Assembly (NCBI GenBank): GCA_001899445.1
Contig: MPOA01000003.1
Span: 1-64,000, forward strand
DNA length: 64,000 bases
Source: Candidatus Desulfopertinax cowenii
GTDB taxonomy: Bacteria; Bacillota; Desulfotomaculia; Desulfotomaculales; Desulforudaceae
Reading direction: 5' to 3'
Positions within the stretch are counted from its first letter, which is position 1. Each line of letters opens with the position of its first letter. Position numbers and translations under genes: made by a program. A model generated the notes under the pieces. It had not been told where the DNA came from and ran no database searches. It saw nothing but the letters and a program-made list of their open reading frames with translations. Of this stretch, positions 29,879 through 38,120 are shown piece after piece.

Positions 29879-31373
29879 CCGACCGCTGAAGATCCTTTTC
29901 GTGTCCTCGGAAGTGGTTCCTTTCGCCAAGACCGGTGGGCTGGCCGACGTGGCCGGTTCGCTGCCCAAGGCGCTGGCCACCGTGGTGGACCACGGCCTAG
30001 CGCACCACGACGTGCGGGTGGTGATGCCCCGCTATAAGATGATCGAGGAGGCCCGGTATTTGAGCGACTTCCCGGTCTGGTTCGCCGACCAGAACCACGA
30101 GGCCATCATCCGCCAGCGCGAGATCGAGGCCCATTTCCAGGGTACACACCAGACCATTCCGGTCTACATGATCGATAATTACCACTATTATTACCGGGAC
30201 GGAATCTACGTTTTTGACGACGAGGCCGAAAGGTTCGGCTTTTTCTGCAAAGCAGTGCTGGAACTGCTGCCACGGCTGGGCTGGCAGCCGGACGTGATTC
30301 ACTGCAACGACTGGCAGACCGGCCCCATCCCGCTGTTCCTGAAGACCCACTACCGCGGGAACCCGTTCTACCACCGCACGGCGACCGTGTTTACCATCCA
30401 TAATCTGCAGTACCAGGGAAATTTCCCGAAGGAGGTGCTGGGGATCCTGGGACTGGGCATGGAGTACTACCGGCCCGAGGAGTTGGAGTTTTACGGCATG
30501 GTGAGCTTTATGAAGGCCGGGATCCTGTACGCCGACGTGCTCAGCACGGTAAGCCGCACCTACGCCCGGGAAATCCAGACGGCGGAATACGGGCAGCGGA
30601 TGGAGGGTGTGCTCCGCCAGCGTTCCCACGAGCTGTACGGGATCATCAACGGGATCAATTACCACGAGTTCGATCCGAAAAACGACCCCCGGCTGCACCG
30701 GAACTACGACGCTGCCGGGGCCGAGCACAAGAAGGAAAACAAGTACGCTCTGCAGCGGGAGATGAACCTGCCGGTTCGGGACGTCCCGGTGCTGGGACTG
30801 ATTTCGCGCCTGGTGGACCAGAAGGGCCTCGACCTGGTGGCGGAAATCATCGACGAACTGATGCGCCTGGACCTCCAGCTGGTGGTGTTGGGTACCGGGG
30901 ACCGGCACTATGAGGAAATGTTCCGGGAAATGAAAACCCGTTATCCGCAGAAGATCGGGGTGCACATCGGGTTCAACGCCGTGCTGGCCCAGCGGATCTA
31001 CGCGGGCTCGGACATGTTCCTGATGCCGTCGCGGTTTGAACCGTGCGGCCTAGGGCAGTTGATCAGCCTGCGCTACGGCACCATTCCCATTGTGCGGGAA
31101 ACCGGCGGCTTGGCCGACACGGTGACCGAGTACGACCCGGCCACCGGGGACGGCAACGGTTTCTCTTTCCGGGATTACGACGGCCGGGCGCTGTACAGTG
31201 CCATCGCCCGGGCGCTGAAACTGTATCGGGAGGGGCGGGGCGCGTGGGACCGGCTGGTCCGCAACGCCATGGAAATGGATTTTTCCTGGGCGCGTTCGGC
31301 TGTGGAGTACCTGCAGTTGTACCGGGAGGCGATCGAAAAGGTGGGGGCCAGAAGGGGCGTCCACATCGCCTGA
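29871..31373 (+). CDS. glgA: Glycogen synthase (GT5)
   Basis: Transfers glucose from ADP-glucose to glycogen; 500 residues, GT-B fold. KTGGLADV near residue 19 binds the sugar nucleotide, and EPCGLGQL near residue 390 is the C-terminal catalytic block. The N-terminal domain has CNDWQTG. Other glycogen genes (glgB, glgC, glgP) are not present in the window. Translation is coupled to galT by overlap. Confidence 0.93.
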   Translation: MFDRPLKILFVSSEVVPFAKTGGLADVAGSLPKALATVVDHGLAHHDVRVVMPRYKMIEEARYLSDFPVWFADQNHEAIIRQREIEAHFQGTHQTIPVYMIDNYHYYYRDGIYVFDDEAERFGFFCKAVLELLPRLGWQPDVIHCNDWQTGPIPLFLKTHYRGNPFYHRTATVFTIHNLQYQGNFPKEVLGILGLGMEYYRPEELEFYGMVSFMKAGILYADVLSTVSRTYAREIQTAEYGQRMEGVLRQRSHELYGIINGINYHEFDPKNDPRLHRNYDAAGAEHKKENKYALQREMNLPVRDVPVLGLISRLVDQKGLDLVAEIIDELMRLDLQLVVLGTGDRHYEEMFREMKTRYPQKIGVHIGFNAVLAQRIYAGSDMFLMPSRFEPCGLGQLISLRYGTIPIVRETGGLADTVTEYDPATGDGNGFSFRDYDGRALYSAIARALKLYREGRGAWDRLVRNAMEMDFSWARSAVEYLQLYREAIEKVGARRGVHIA

Positions 31374-31445
31374 CGGCAACTGCCTCCATAACCAACCGCG
31401 GGATGATCACCGGCAATGGGCTCGGGACATTTCTGTCCCGCGGGG

Positions 31446-31470
31446 GTCGTCGCTTCCGGCGGCTTTTTTT
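31446..31470 (+). terminator. Rho-independent terminator after glgA
   Basis: GTCGTCG-CTTC-CGGCGGC (7 bp with two G-U pairs) is followed by seven T. A second perfect hairpin, CGGGACA-TTTC-TGTCCCG, lies just upstream at about 31424-31441. Confidence 0.8.
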
Positions 31471-31545
31471 GTTGACTTGTTGACCGGCGAGCTGCTTTCG
31501 TCAGCGCCACGCCGGTGTTAACTGTATCCGGTGGCCATCTTTTTG

Positions 31546-31575
31546 TTGACAGGCGAGGCGGGGAAGGTTTAGCAT
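31546..31575 (+). promoter_or_regulatory. Likely sigma-A promoter for the M24 peptidase gene
   Basis: A perfect -35 box TTGACA (31546-31551), an 18-base spacer, and TAGCAT (31570-31575) as -10, about 40 nt before the coding start. Confidence 0.6.
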
Positions 31576-31616
31576 TATGAGAATATATTCCAACCGTTTC
31601 CGGAGGAGGTGGGCGC

Positions 31617-32813
31617 TTGCGGCGAGCGATTGAACCGCCACCCGGGGAGTATGCCCGGCGGTGGGAAAAGTTTCAAAAACGTTTACGCGCGCACGGCCTG
31701 GACGGGGCGCTACTGGTCCAGGCGGCCGACGTGATTTACTTTACCGGCACCTTTCAAGACGGCCACCTGTACATCCCCGCCGAAGGTAAGCCGCTGTTCA
31801 TGGTGCGCCGGGACTACAACCTGGCCCGGGCCGACGCGGCGGTGGAGGACGTGGTGCCGATCCGAAGTTTCCGCCAGTTGCCCGAGTTGATCCACGAGGC
31901 GGGGCACCCCGGGCCCGAGCGGCTCGGCCTGGAATTCGACGTGCTGCCGGTGGCCACTTACCAGTACTACCGAAAAGTTTTCCCGGGGGCCGAATTCACC
32001 GACTGCGCGTCTCTGGTGCGAGAGCTCCGGGCCGTGAAGACGCCCTTCGAAATCACCCTGCTCCGGGACGCGGGCCGGCGCATGGACGCCGTTTTCGAGG
32101 CGCTGCCCGGAATTCTGCGGGAAGGGCGGACCGAAGTGGAAATGGCCGGCCTGTTCGAGGCCGTGGCCCGTCGGGAGGGGCACCAAGGGCTCTTGCGGAT
32201 GCGCGGGCTGAACGCCGAGCCGTTCTGGGGCCACCTGTTGACCGGGGAAACCGCCCTGGTGACCAGCTTTTTCGACGGTGCGGTGGGCGGACCGGGTGTC
32301 GGCCCGGCCTTCCGCTTCGGTGCCTCCTTCAAGACCCTGAACCGCAACGAGCCGGTGGTGGTGGACTATCCGGGCATTTTTCACGGTTATATCGTGGACA
32401 TGACCAGAATCTTCGTGGTCGGGAAGCTGCCCGCCAAACTTGCGCGGGGGCACCGGGTCGCCCTGGAAATCCAGGAGGCGCTCGCCCGGGAAGTCCGGCC
32501 CGGCTGGACGGCGGCGGCGGTGTACGAACGGGCGCGGACCCTGGTGGCGGAGGCCGGACTGGAGGCGCACTTCATGGGGCACGCCAACCCGGTCCGGTTC
32601 GTAGGGCACGGCGTGGGCCTGGAACTGAACGAACTGCCGGTTCTGGCTGCGGGCCTGGAAACGGAACTCGTGCCCGGCATGGTCTTCGCGCTTGAACCCA
32701 AGTTTGCTTTTCCGGGAGCAGGCGTGGTGGGGATTGAAAACACCTTCCTGGTTACCAGCGACGGCCTGGAACGGCTGACCAACTACCCGGATGAGGTCCG
32801 GGAGCTGCCCTAG
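31617..32813 (+). CDS. M24-family peptidase (Xaa-Pro dipeptidase type)
   Basis: A pita-bread metallopeptidase of 398 residues with a creatinase-like N-terminal domain (about 15-150). Metal ligands: VVVDYPG and VDMTRIF (two Asp), FVGHGVGLELNE (His), FALEPKF and GIENTF (two Glu). Probably cytoplasmic. TTG start with GGAGGAGGTGGG upstream. A second M24 gene begins at 63300. Confidence 0.87.
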   Translation: MRRAIEPPPGEYARRWEKFQKRLRAHGLDGALLVQAADVIYFTGTFQDGHLYIPAEGKPLFMVRRDYNLARADAAVEDVVPIRSFRQLPELIHEAGHPGPERLGLEFDVLPVATYQYYRKVFPGAEFTDCASLVRELRAVKTPFEITLLRDAGRRMDAVFEALPGILREGRTEVEMAGLFEAVARREGHQGLLRMRGLNAEPFWGHLLTGETALVTSFFDGAVGGPGVGPAFRFGASFKTLNRNEPVVVDYPGIFHGYIVDMTRIFVVGKLPAKLARGHRVALEIQEALAREVRPGWTAAAVYERARTLVAEAGLEAHFMGHANPVRFVGHGVGLELNELPVLAAGLETELVPGMVFALEPKFAFPGAGVVGIENTFLVTSDGLERLTNYPDEVRELP

Positions 32814-33208
32814 TCCACCAGGCTCACTCCCAGGATGCCGCCCAGCGCCCCGGCGGACACGGCCAGCAGGAGTTTCTCCAGCAGGCCGATCAGGGTCAGC
32901 GGTCCGGGGAACAGCAGGGCGCCCAGGACCCACATCAAGACGAAGAACCCGAGCCCGACCCCGAGGCCGTGAAATAGGCCCTTGCCGCCAGCCCGAGCCG
33001 CCGCCAGGCTGCCGCCGAAAAACACGCTGATCAACAGAATGGCGGCCGCGATCGAGGGAAGGAGCTTTGCAGACAGGCTGGAGAAATAAAGCAGCAGCGT
33101 AGCGAAGAGACTGAGCACGACGGCCAGCGCCAGCGCGATTAGGAGACCCCGGCCGATCGCCACCCAGTTAAGGGCCGGGTTTGCAGGCGAATCGTTTTTT
33201 GCGGTCAC
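32810..33208 (-). CDS. TIGR04086 family membrane protein
   Basis: A 132-residue integral membrane protein with four predicted helices and glycine-rich turns (GGSLAAARAGGKGLFHGLGVGLGF). This matches TIGR04086/YrzE-like proteins, often found near yajC in Firmicutes; here it stands 24 kb away. Function unknown. GTG start on the minus strand with GGGGGG about 9 nt upstream. Overlaps the end of the convergent peptidase gene by 4 nt. Confidence 0.75.
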   Translation of the reverse strand: MTAKNDSPANPALNWVAIGRGLLIALALAVVLSLFATLLLYFSSLSAKLLPSIAAAILLISVFFGGSLAAARAGGKGLFHGLGVGLGFFVLMWVLGALLFPGPLTLIGLLEKLLLAVSAGALGGILGVSLVD

Positions 33209-33462
33209 TGAACGATACCCCCCGTCGCGGTTTTTAAATAACTATGTGCGGGAGCGGGAGAGTATGCCGGGAAAAATCGGTTCTCTGGATCTTCGGGTCC
33301 GCATTTCCGGAGCGGACGGGTGGAAGAACTGCCGCTGGGTTTGTTTTTCGGACCGGGATTGTCCGGCAGCGGACCCGGGGCGTGGTTGGCCGGGGGCTTT
33401 AAGCGCCGGGAGAGAAAGTAGCAGACGATCAGGGCGAACAGGTGAGGCGCGAACGGCAGCAT
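33205..33462 (-). CDS. Possible small membrane-anchored protein
   Basis: An 85-residue frame with a hydrophobic N-terminus (residues 5-17) followed by a proline-rich, charged tail. The Shine-Dalgarno region is poor and I recognise no family. The 300-base stretch between the TIGR04086 gene and the ATPase gene otherwise shows nothing I can identify. Confidence 0.25.
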   Translation of the reverse strand: MLPFAPHLFALIVCYFLSRRLKPPANHAPGPLPDNPGPKNKPSGSSSTRPLRKCGPEDPENRFFPAYSPAPAHSYLKTATGGIVQ

Positions 33463-33507
33463 CCTGGCAGGTTTGCGAAGACTCTGACCGGGAAAGGGTG
33501 ATGGCAG

Positions 33508-34068
33508 GTGCGGATTGGTTTGAGCGGCGCCCAGGGGGTGGGTAAGACCACCTTGGCCCGTGTGCTCGCCCAGGAGCTGGACCTACCCCTGGTGGAGGAG
33601 CAGGCCCGGCTGGTGATCAGAGAACTCGGGCTGGATAACCCGCGGGACCTTAAAGGGCGGCCGCAGCTTTCCAAACGTTTTCAGTGGGAGGTCTTGCGCG
33701 CCCAGATCTGGGCCGAAGACGAACTGGGTCGTTTTATCGCCGACCGCACGGTGATCGATAACGCCGCCTACTGGCTGAAGTGGCGGTCCGGCAGATCCAG
33801 CAGCCGGGACAACCTAGAGTACTACCGGGAGTGCGAGTCCCGCGCCGGGAGTTACGACCTGGTGGTCTACGTGCCGCCGGAAATACCGCTGGTGCCCAAC
33901 GGTTTTCGTACCGCCAACCCGGACTATCAGGCGGAGATGGACTGGTTAATCCGCACCGTTCTGCGGGGACTGGTCCGGCCGGAAAAGATCCTAACGGTAC
34001 GGGGTAAATTCGAAGAGCGGGTAAACCAGGTGCTGACCCACATCCGTGGTTTGCACCCCCCAAGCTAG
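33508..34068 (+). CDS. AAA_28-type P-loop ATPase
   Basis: A 186-residue P-loop protein with Walker A GAQGVGKTTLA at the N-terminus and an IADRTVIDNAAYW block resembling the Asp-Arg region of small kinases and NadR-like ATPases. LVVYVPPEIPLVPNGFR resembles a lid. A nucleotide or nucleoside kinase is plausible but unproven. GTG start with GGGAAAGGG upstream. It is separate from the B12 operon that follows. Confidence 0.7.
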   Translation: MRIGLSGAQGVGKTTLARVLAQELDLPLVEEQARLVIRELGLDNPRDLKGRPQLSKRFQWEVLRAQIWAEDELGRFIADRTVIDNAAYWLKWRSGRSSSRDNLEYYRECESRAGSYDLVVYVPPEIPLVPNGFRTANPDYQAEMDWLIRTVLRGLVRPEKILTVRGKFEERVNQVLTHIRGLHPPS

Positions 34069-34134
34069 CCGGTTCCGGGCAAACGGTGGGGATCCCGGCC
34101 CCGGATTATCGGCGCGGGGTTACCCGTTTTTGGA

Positions 34135-34163
34135 TAGACAACGCTCCCGAACTGTGCTAAAAC
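34135..34163 (+). promoter_or_regulatory. Candidate promoter of the B12-regulated operon
   Basis: TAGACA (34135-34140; 5/6 match to the -35 box), a 17-base spacer and TAAAAC (34158-34163) precede the riboswitch by about 27 nt. An adjacent TAAAAT could replace the -10. Confidence 0.45.
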
Positions 34164-34189
34164 TAAAATATGTGAAAACAGAACAGGTG

Positions 34190-34352
34190 TATCCAGGTGC
34201 CCTGCGCGGCAGGGTGAAAAGGGAACCGGGTGCGAATCCCGGACGGTCCCGCCACTGTGATGGTGAGCGCTTGCCGGAAGCCACTGGGCGCGAGTCCCGG
34301 CCCGGGAAGGCGGCAAGGGCGTTGAACCTAAGTCAGGAGACCTGCCTGGATA
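34190..34352 (+). promoter_or_regulatory. Cobalamin riboswitch
   Basis: Outer stem TATCCAGG (34190-34197) pairs perfectly with CCTGGATA (34345-34352). Inside are the hallmark core sequences: AGGTGCC, GGGAACCGGGTGCGAATCCCGG, GGTCCCGCCACTGTGA, and the B12-box AGTCAGGAGACCTGCC. A downstream terminator suggests that bound cobalamin stops transcription. It controls the DUF4430/SLH/ECF operon. Confidence 0.95.
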
Positions 34353-34410
34353 CGGCGTAACGTCTGCCTCCGGAGGAGAGGGGGATGCGCCCGCCGAGTG
34401 CCGGCTGTTT

Positions 34411-34443
34411 GCCCCGTTCTTTTAGGAGACGGGGCTTTATTTT
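34411..34443 (+). terminator. Riboswitch-controlled terminator
   Basis: GCCCCGT...ACGGGGC hairpin followed by TTTATTTT, between the cobalamin riboswitch and the first gene of its operon. Confidence 0.8.
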
Positions 34444-34467
34444 GGATTTGGAGAAGGAGTTGGGCGG

Positions 34468-35658
34468 ATGCCGTTAAAGAAAGTATTCGCCGTTTTCATA
34501 TGTATACTGTTGGTATTCGCCGTCCCCTCCTGCAACGAAGCTCCCCGAAACGACGTGCCAGTCGCCGGAAAGGAAACCGGGGCCGCGGTTGAAGAACTGC
34601 CGATCCGGGCGGCGGGCGCGGGGGCTACGGCAAAGACTGATTCCAACGCGGGTCCAGCCCCGGCGGGAGGCGCGGTCCCGGGACTGGGGGAATTCGGAGA
34701 GACCGCTGTGGACCGGGAATCCGCACCGGGGGGAAACGCCCGGGCCTCCATGCCCGCCGAACCGGGAGCGCCGGGCGCTTTTCCACCGGCCGCCGGCACC
34801 GGTAACCGGGTCTTCCTGCACGTTACCCGGGACTACGGCCGGGAGATCCTGTTTTCACGGGAGGTTGGGTGCCGGCCGGGCGACACGGTACTGGACATCC
34901 TGGACCGGAACCTGGAGGTGCAGACCGCCTACGGAGGGGGGTTCGTCAGTGGGATCGCGGGCCTGGAGTCCGGCTACACGGGACGGACGTGGGGCCGCGA
35001 AAAGAAGGACTGGCTTTACTGGGTCAACGGGGTGGCGGCCGCCGTGGGCCCGGCCCAGTACCGGCCCCGGCCCGGCGACTATATCTGGTGGGACTACCAG
35101 GACTGGAGCGCGGGCCAGATGGCAAATGCGGTGGTCGGCGCGTTCCCCCAGCCCTTTGTGAACGGTTACGGGTCCGGGGCGGGGGGTGCCCTAGTCCTGC
35201 ACCCTGTTGGCTACGAGGCGGAGGCGGCACTCCTGGAGTCTGTACTCCGGAAACACGGCGTGGGTTCCGTTCGGACCACCCTGCTGGACCAGGAACTGGT
35301 CCGGCAACGGGAGAAGCCCACCCTGGTGGTCGGTGCCTGGGAACATCTGGGGGATGTCCCGGACCTGGCTCACTGGAACGACCAGGGTCCGCGCGGCGGT
35401 GTGTACCTGCGGCTGGCGGTGGGGGAGGTCTTGCGCCTGGGGCCCGACGGGCGGGAGACCGGCCGTCACGGGGCGGGAACCGGTGTGCTGTGGGCGGTCG
35501 GAAACGGTCCGGGGGATCGGGCGCCGCTCTTCATGGTCACCGGCGCTGACCGGGCCGGAGTGCGGGCGGCGGTAGAGCTGCTCGTCCGCGAACCGTTCCG
35601 GTGCCGCGGCACGTTCGCCCTGGTGGTGACCGGGCAGGACACGGTGCGGGTGCCCTGA
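34468..35658 (+). CDS. DUF4430 (transcobalamin C-terminal-like) lipoprotein
   Basis: Predicted surface lipoprotein of 396 residues: a hydrophobic signal, a lipobox-like AVPSC, a low-complexity Ala/Gly/Pro linker (about 35-112), then a DUF4430 domain (about 113-215). That domain has DTVLDILDRNL, DWLYWVNGV, PAQYRPRPGDYIWWDYQDW. DUF4430 is the bacterial relative of the C-terminal beta domain of transcobalamin/intrinsic factor. The second half is unassigned; LFMVTGADRAGVRAAVELL recalls domains of exopolysaccharide regulators. First gene after the cobalamin riboswitch, so cobalamin or cobinamide capture is the natural inference. Confidence 0.8.
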   Translation: MPLKKVFAVFICILLVFAVPSCNEAPRNDVPVAGKETGAAVEELPIRAAGAGATAKTDSNAGPAPAGGAVPGLGEFGETAVDRESAPGGNARASMPAEPGAPGAFPPAAGTGNRVFLHVTRDYGREILFSREVGCRPGDTVLDILDRNLEVQTAYGGGFVSGIAGLESGYTGRTWGREKKDWLYWVNGVAAAVGPAQYRPRPGDYIWWDYQDWSAGQMANAVVGAFPQPFVNGYGSGAGGALVLHPVGYEAEAALLESVLRKHGVGSVRTTLLDQELVRQREKPTLVVGAWEHLGDVPDLAHWNDQGPRGGVYLRLAVGEVLRLGPDGRETGRHGAGTGVLWAVGNGPGDRAPLFMVTGADRAGVRAAVELLVREPFRCRGTFALVVTGQDTVRVP

Positions 35659-35688
35659 ACAAGTAAACAATCAGCGGGGTGAGCAAAG

Positions 35689-37143
35689 ATGAGCGGGTGG
35701 TTGAAGGTTTCATTCCGGTGGATGCCGGCGGTGGTGGCGGCACTAGTACTGGCGCTAAGCAGTCCGCAGGCCGCCTTTTCTATCCCGGGGGTGCAGGAGG
35801 CCATAACCGGCGGAGCGGCCAGCCTTCAGGCCGGCGAGGCCCGGGAAGGATACTCCCCCTGGACGGCCATCGCCCTGCGGGCGGCCGGGTTTGCACCCCG
35901 ACCCGGAGTGGCGGCGTACCTGGACGGGCTTGAACCAGGCGGTCCGACCACGGACTATGCGCTGGCCCTGCTGGCGGTGATCGCCGAGAAAGGGCCGTCG
36001 GGTGCGGCCGCCACCGACCTGGCCCGGCGGTTGGCCGAGGCGCAGCAGCCGGACGGCAAGTTCGCCGATTACATCGACGGGACGGGTGGGGAACTGGTGA
36101 ACGCCCACGTTTGGGCAATTATCGCCTTGCGGGCCTCCGGCAACCCGGTACCGGATCCCGAGCAGGCCCGCGCCTGGCTGGTGGCCCGGCAGCACCCCGA
36201 CGGGGGCTTCTCCTACGCGGTGGGCGTGGAAACCTCGGACGTGGATATGACCGCCATGGCGCTTTCCGCCTTCGCCGCCCTGGAACGGGGGACCGAAGAT
36301 CCCGCGGTCCGACGGGCGTTGGACTATCTCCGGTCGGTGCAGTCGGAGGTGACCGGCGGCTTCGGAGGCTGGGGCCTGGATACCAATGCCGATTCCTGCG
36401 CCGCGGTCATCCAGGCCCTGGTGGCGCTGGGGCTGGACCCGGCCGGACCGGAGTGGACCAACCATGCGGGCAATCCGGTCGCCGCGCTGCTGGAGCTGCA
36501 GACCGGAGACGGCGCCTTCGCTTATGCCGCCGGGTTGGACGCGAACCCGCTTTCTACCCGCCAAGCCGTGCTTGCGTTGGCCGACTTGTGGACCGGGACG
36601 CCCTTTTGGGAGAGACTGGGGCGTGTTTTTTCACCGGATCTCTTTCCCGACGTGTCTACTGGTCACTGGGCATACGAGGAACTGGCTTTTCTCACCGCCC
36701 GCGGCGTTATCGGCGGTTACCCCGACGGCACCTTTCGTCCGGCACACTCCCTGACCAGGGCCGAGTTCGCCCGGATGGTCGCGGCGGCCGTTGGTGTCAG
36801 AAGCGGGCCCCGGAAAGCATACTTCAGGGATGTCCATCCTTCGCACTGGGCCTTTGGTGCCGTTCAGGCGCTAGCGGCGCATGGTCTGGTCCGCGGGGTG
36901 GCGGAAAACATTTACGACCCGGGCGGTACCGTCACCGGCGCCCAGGTGGTTGCGGTAATGGTGCGGTTCTTGGGATTAGAGCCCCCGGCCGTTGATCCCA
37001 AAGAGCCGTGGTGGAGCGGCGTGGTGAAAAGGGCCGGGGAACGGGGATTGCTGTATCCCGGTTTTGACCCTGGGATTCCGGCGACCCGGGCGCAAACGGC
37101 GTGGAGCCTGGCCCGGACCCTGGAATCCGGGCCCGCCGGCTGA
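35689..37143 (+). CDS. Prenyltransferase-like repeat protein with SLH domains
   Basis: A secreted 484-residue protein with a signal peptide (about 1-30). An alpha/alpha-toroid region (about 50-310) has repeats QQPDGKF, QHPDGGFSYAV, GGFGGWGLDTNADS, QTGDGAFAYAAG, each followed by a helix such as STRQAVLALADL. Three SLH domains follow (FPDVSTGHWAYEELAFL, FRDVHPSHWAFGAVQAL, and a divergent third), which anchor proteins to the cell wall. The toroid is the same general fold as the N-terminal alpha6-alpha6 barrel of intrinsic factor and transcobalamin. It sits between the DUF4430 gene and the ECF genes. Confidence 0.85.
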   Translation: MSGWLKVSFRWMPAVVAALVLALSSPQAAFSIPGVQEAITGGAASLQAGEAREGYSPWTAIALRAAGFAPRPGVAAYLDGLEPGGPTTDYALALLAVIAEKGPSGAAATDLARRLAEAQQPDGKFADYIDGTGGELVNAHVWAIIALRASGNPVPDPEQARAWLVARQHPDGGFSYAVGVETSDVDMTAMALSAFAALERGTEDPAVRRALDYLRSVQSEVTGGFGGWGLDTNADSCAAVIQALVALGLDPAGPEWTNHAGNPVAALLELQTGDGAFAYAAGLDANPLSTRQAVLALADLWTGTPFWERLGRVFSPDLFPDVSTGHWAYEELAFLTARGVIGGYPDGTFRPAHSLTRAEFARMVAAAVGVRSGPRKAYFRDVHPSHWAFGAVQALAAHGLVRGVAENIYDPGGTVTGAQVVAVMVRFLGLEPPAVDPKEPWWSGVVKRAGERGLLYPGFDPGIPATRAQTAWSLARTLESGPAG

Positions 37144-37205
37144 AAATGTCCGGCGAACCGGTCCGGCCAAACCAGCCATTGTAGCGGTGGAGAGGACTGA
37201 CACCC

Positions 37206-38120
37206 GTGATTTACCGGGAAAAGGGTTTGTTTCTGCAGACATTGCACCCGGCCGCAACTTGTGCCTTTACGGGCGGCGTCGTCCTGCTGGCCTTGGTGAT
37301 CAACCACCCGCTGTACCTGGCCGCGCTCCTGGTGGTCTGCCTGGCGGCCCTGGCGGGTTTGCACGCCTTAAGGAGCGGGGCCGGGCTTTTCCTGTTCTGC
37401 CTGCCGGTGGTCGTCCTGCTCCTGCTGATCAATCCGCTGGTGGCCCCGCACGGTACCACCGTACTCTGGCGGGGGCCGTTCCTGCCCGGACTGGGATCGC
37501 TGACCGTTTCCCTGGAGGCCGTGGGGTTCGCCTGCGGGATGGCCCTGCGTTTGCTGGCGGTACTGGCCGCCTTTCTGGTGTACAGCGCCGCTTTGAACCC
37601 GGACCGGGTATTCAACCTGTTTGCCGGCCGGGCACCGCGGGCAGCGGTGATTTTTCTGCTGGCGCTGCGCGTTTACCCGGCCCTGCTGCGGGACTACGCC
37701 CGTATCCGGGAGGCGCAAACCGCCCGGGGGGTTGACTTTGACGCCGGGTCGGTGGTTTCCCGGCTGGCCAGCCGGATGCTGGTCGCCAGGGGCATGCTGG
37801 CGACTTCCCTGGAGCGGGCGCTGGAGATCGCCGAGAGCATGTACGCCCGGGGATTTGGAAGCGGGCCGCGGACCGTGTATTTCACCGAAAGCTGGCGTCC
37901 CCGGGACGGGCTGGTCCTGGCCGGGGTGCTGGTGGCGGTGACGGCCGGGTTGCTGGCGTCTCTTTCGGGTAGGGCGGTCTACAATTATTACCCGGTTCTG
38001 GACCCTGTTTTCCGGTGGGAGGCACTGGTGCCCCTGGGCGTCCTGATCCCGGCGCTGCTTACGCCCGCCTTGCTGCAGTGGGGGTGGAATCGTTGGCTCT
38101 GGTTGAGATCGAAAATCTGA
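37206..38120 (+). CDS. ECF transporter T component (CbiQ-like)
   Basis: The transmembrane coupling subunit of an ECF-type importer, 304 residues, with about six hydrophobic segments. Two coupling motifs with Ala-Arg-Gly are visible: AQTARGVDFD and ESMYARGFGSG, which contact the ATPases. A GTG start follows GGTGGAGAGG. Member of the riboswitch-controlled run, 62 nt after the SLH gene. Confidence 0.9.
   Translation: MIYREKGLFLQTLHPAATCAFTGGVVLLALVINHPLYLAALLVVCLAALAGLHALRSGAGLFLFCLPVVVLLLLINPLVAPHGTTVLWRGPFLPGLGSLTVSLEAVGFACGMALRLLAVLAAFLVYSAALNPDRVFNLFAGRAPRAAVIFLLALRVYPALLRDYARIREAQTARGVDFDAGSVVSRLASRMLVARGMLATSLERALEIAESMYARGFGSGPRTVYFTESWRPRDGLVLAGVLVAVTAGLLASLSGRAVYNYYPVLDPVFRWEALVPLGVLIPALLTPALLQWGWNRWLWLRSKI

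Noticed and set aside
33246-33545. 99-codon plus-strand frame before the ATPase gene
   Set aside because: No binding site, no hydrophobic or domain pattern, and it runs into the ATPase gene in another frame.
35689-37143. Squalene-hopene cyclase or prenyltransferase enzyme
   Set aside because: No catalytic DxDD or QW enzyme core; a signal peptide and SLH domains make it a cell-surface repeat protein.
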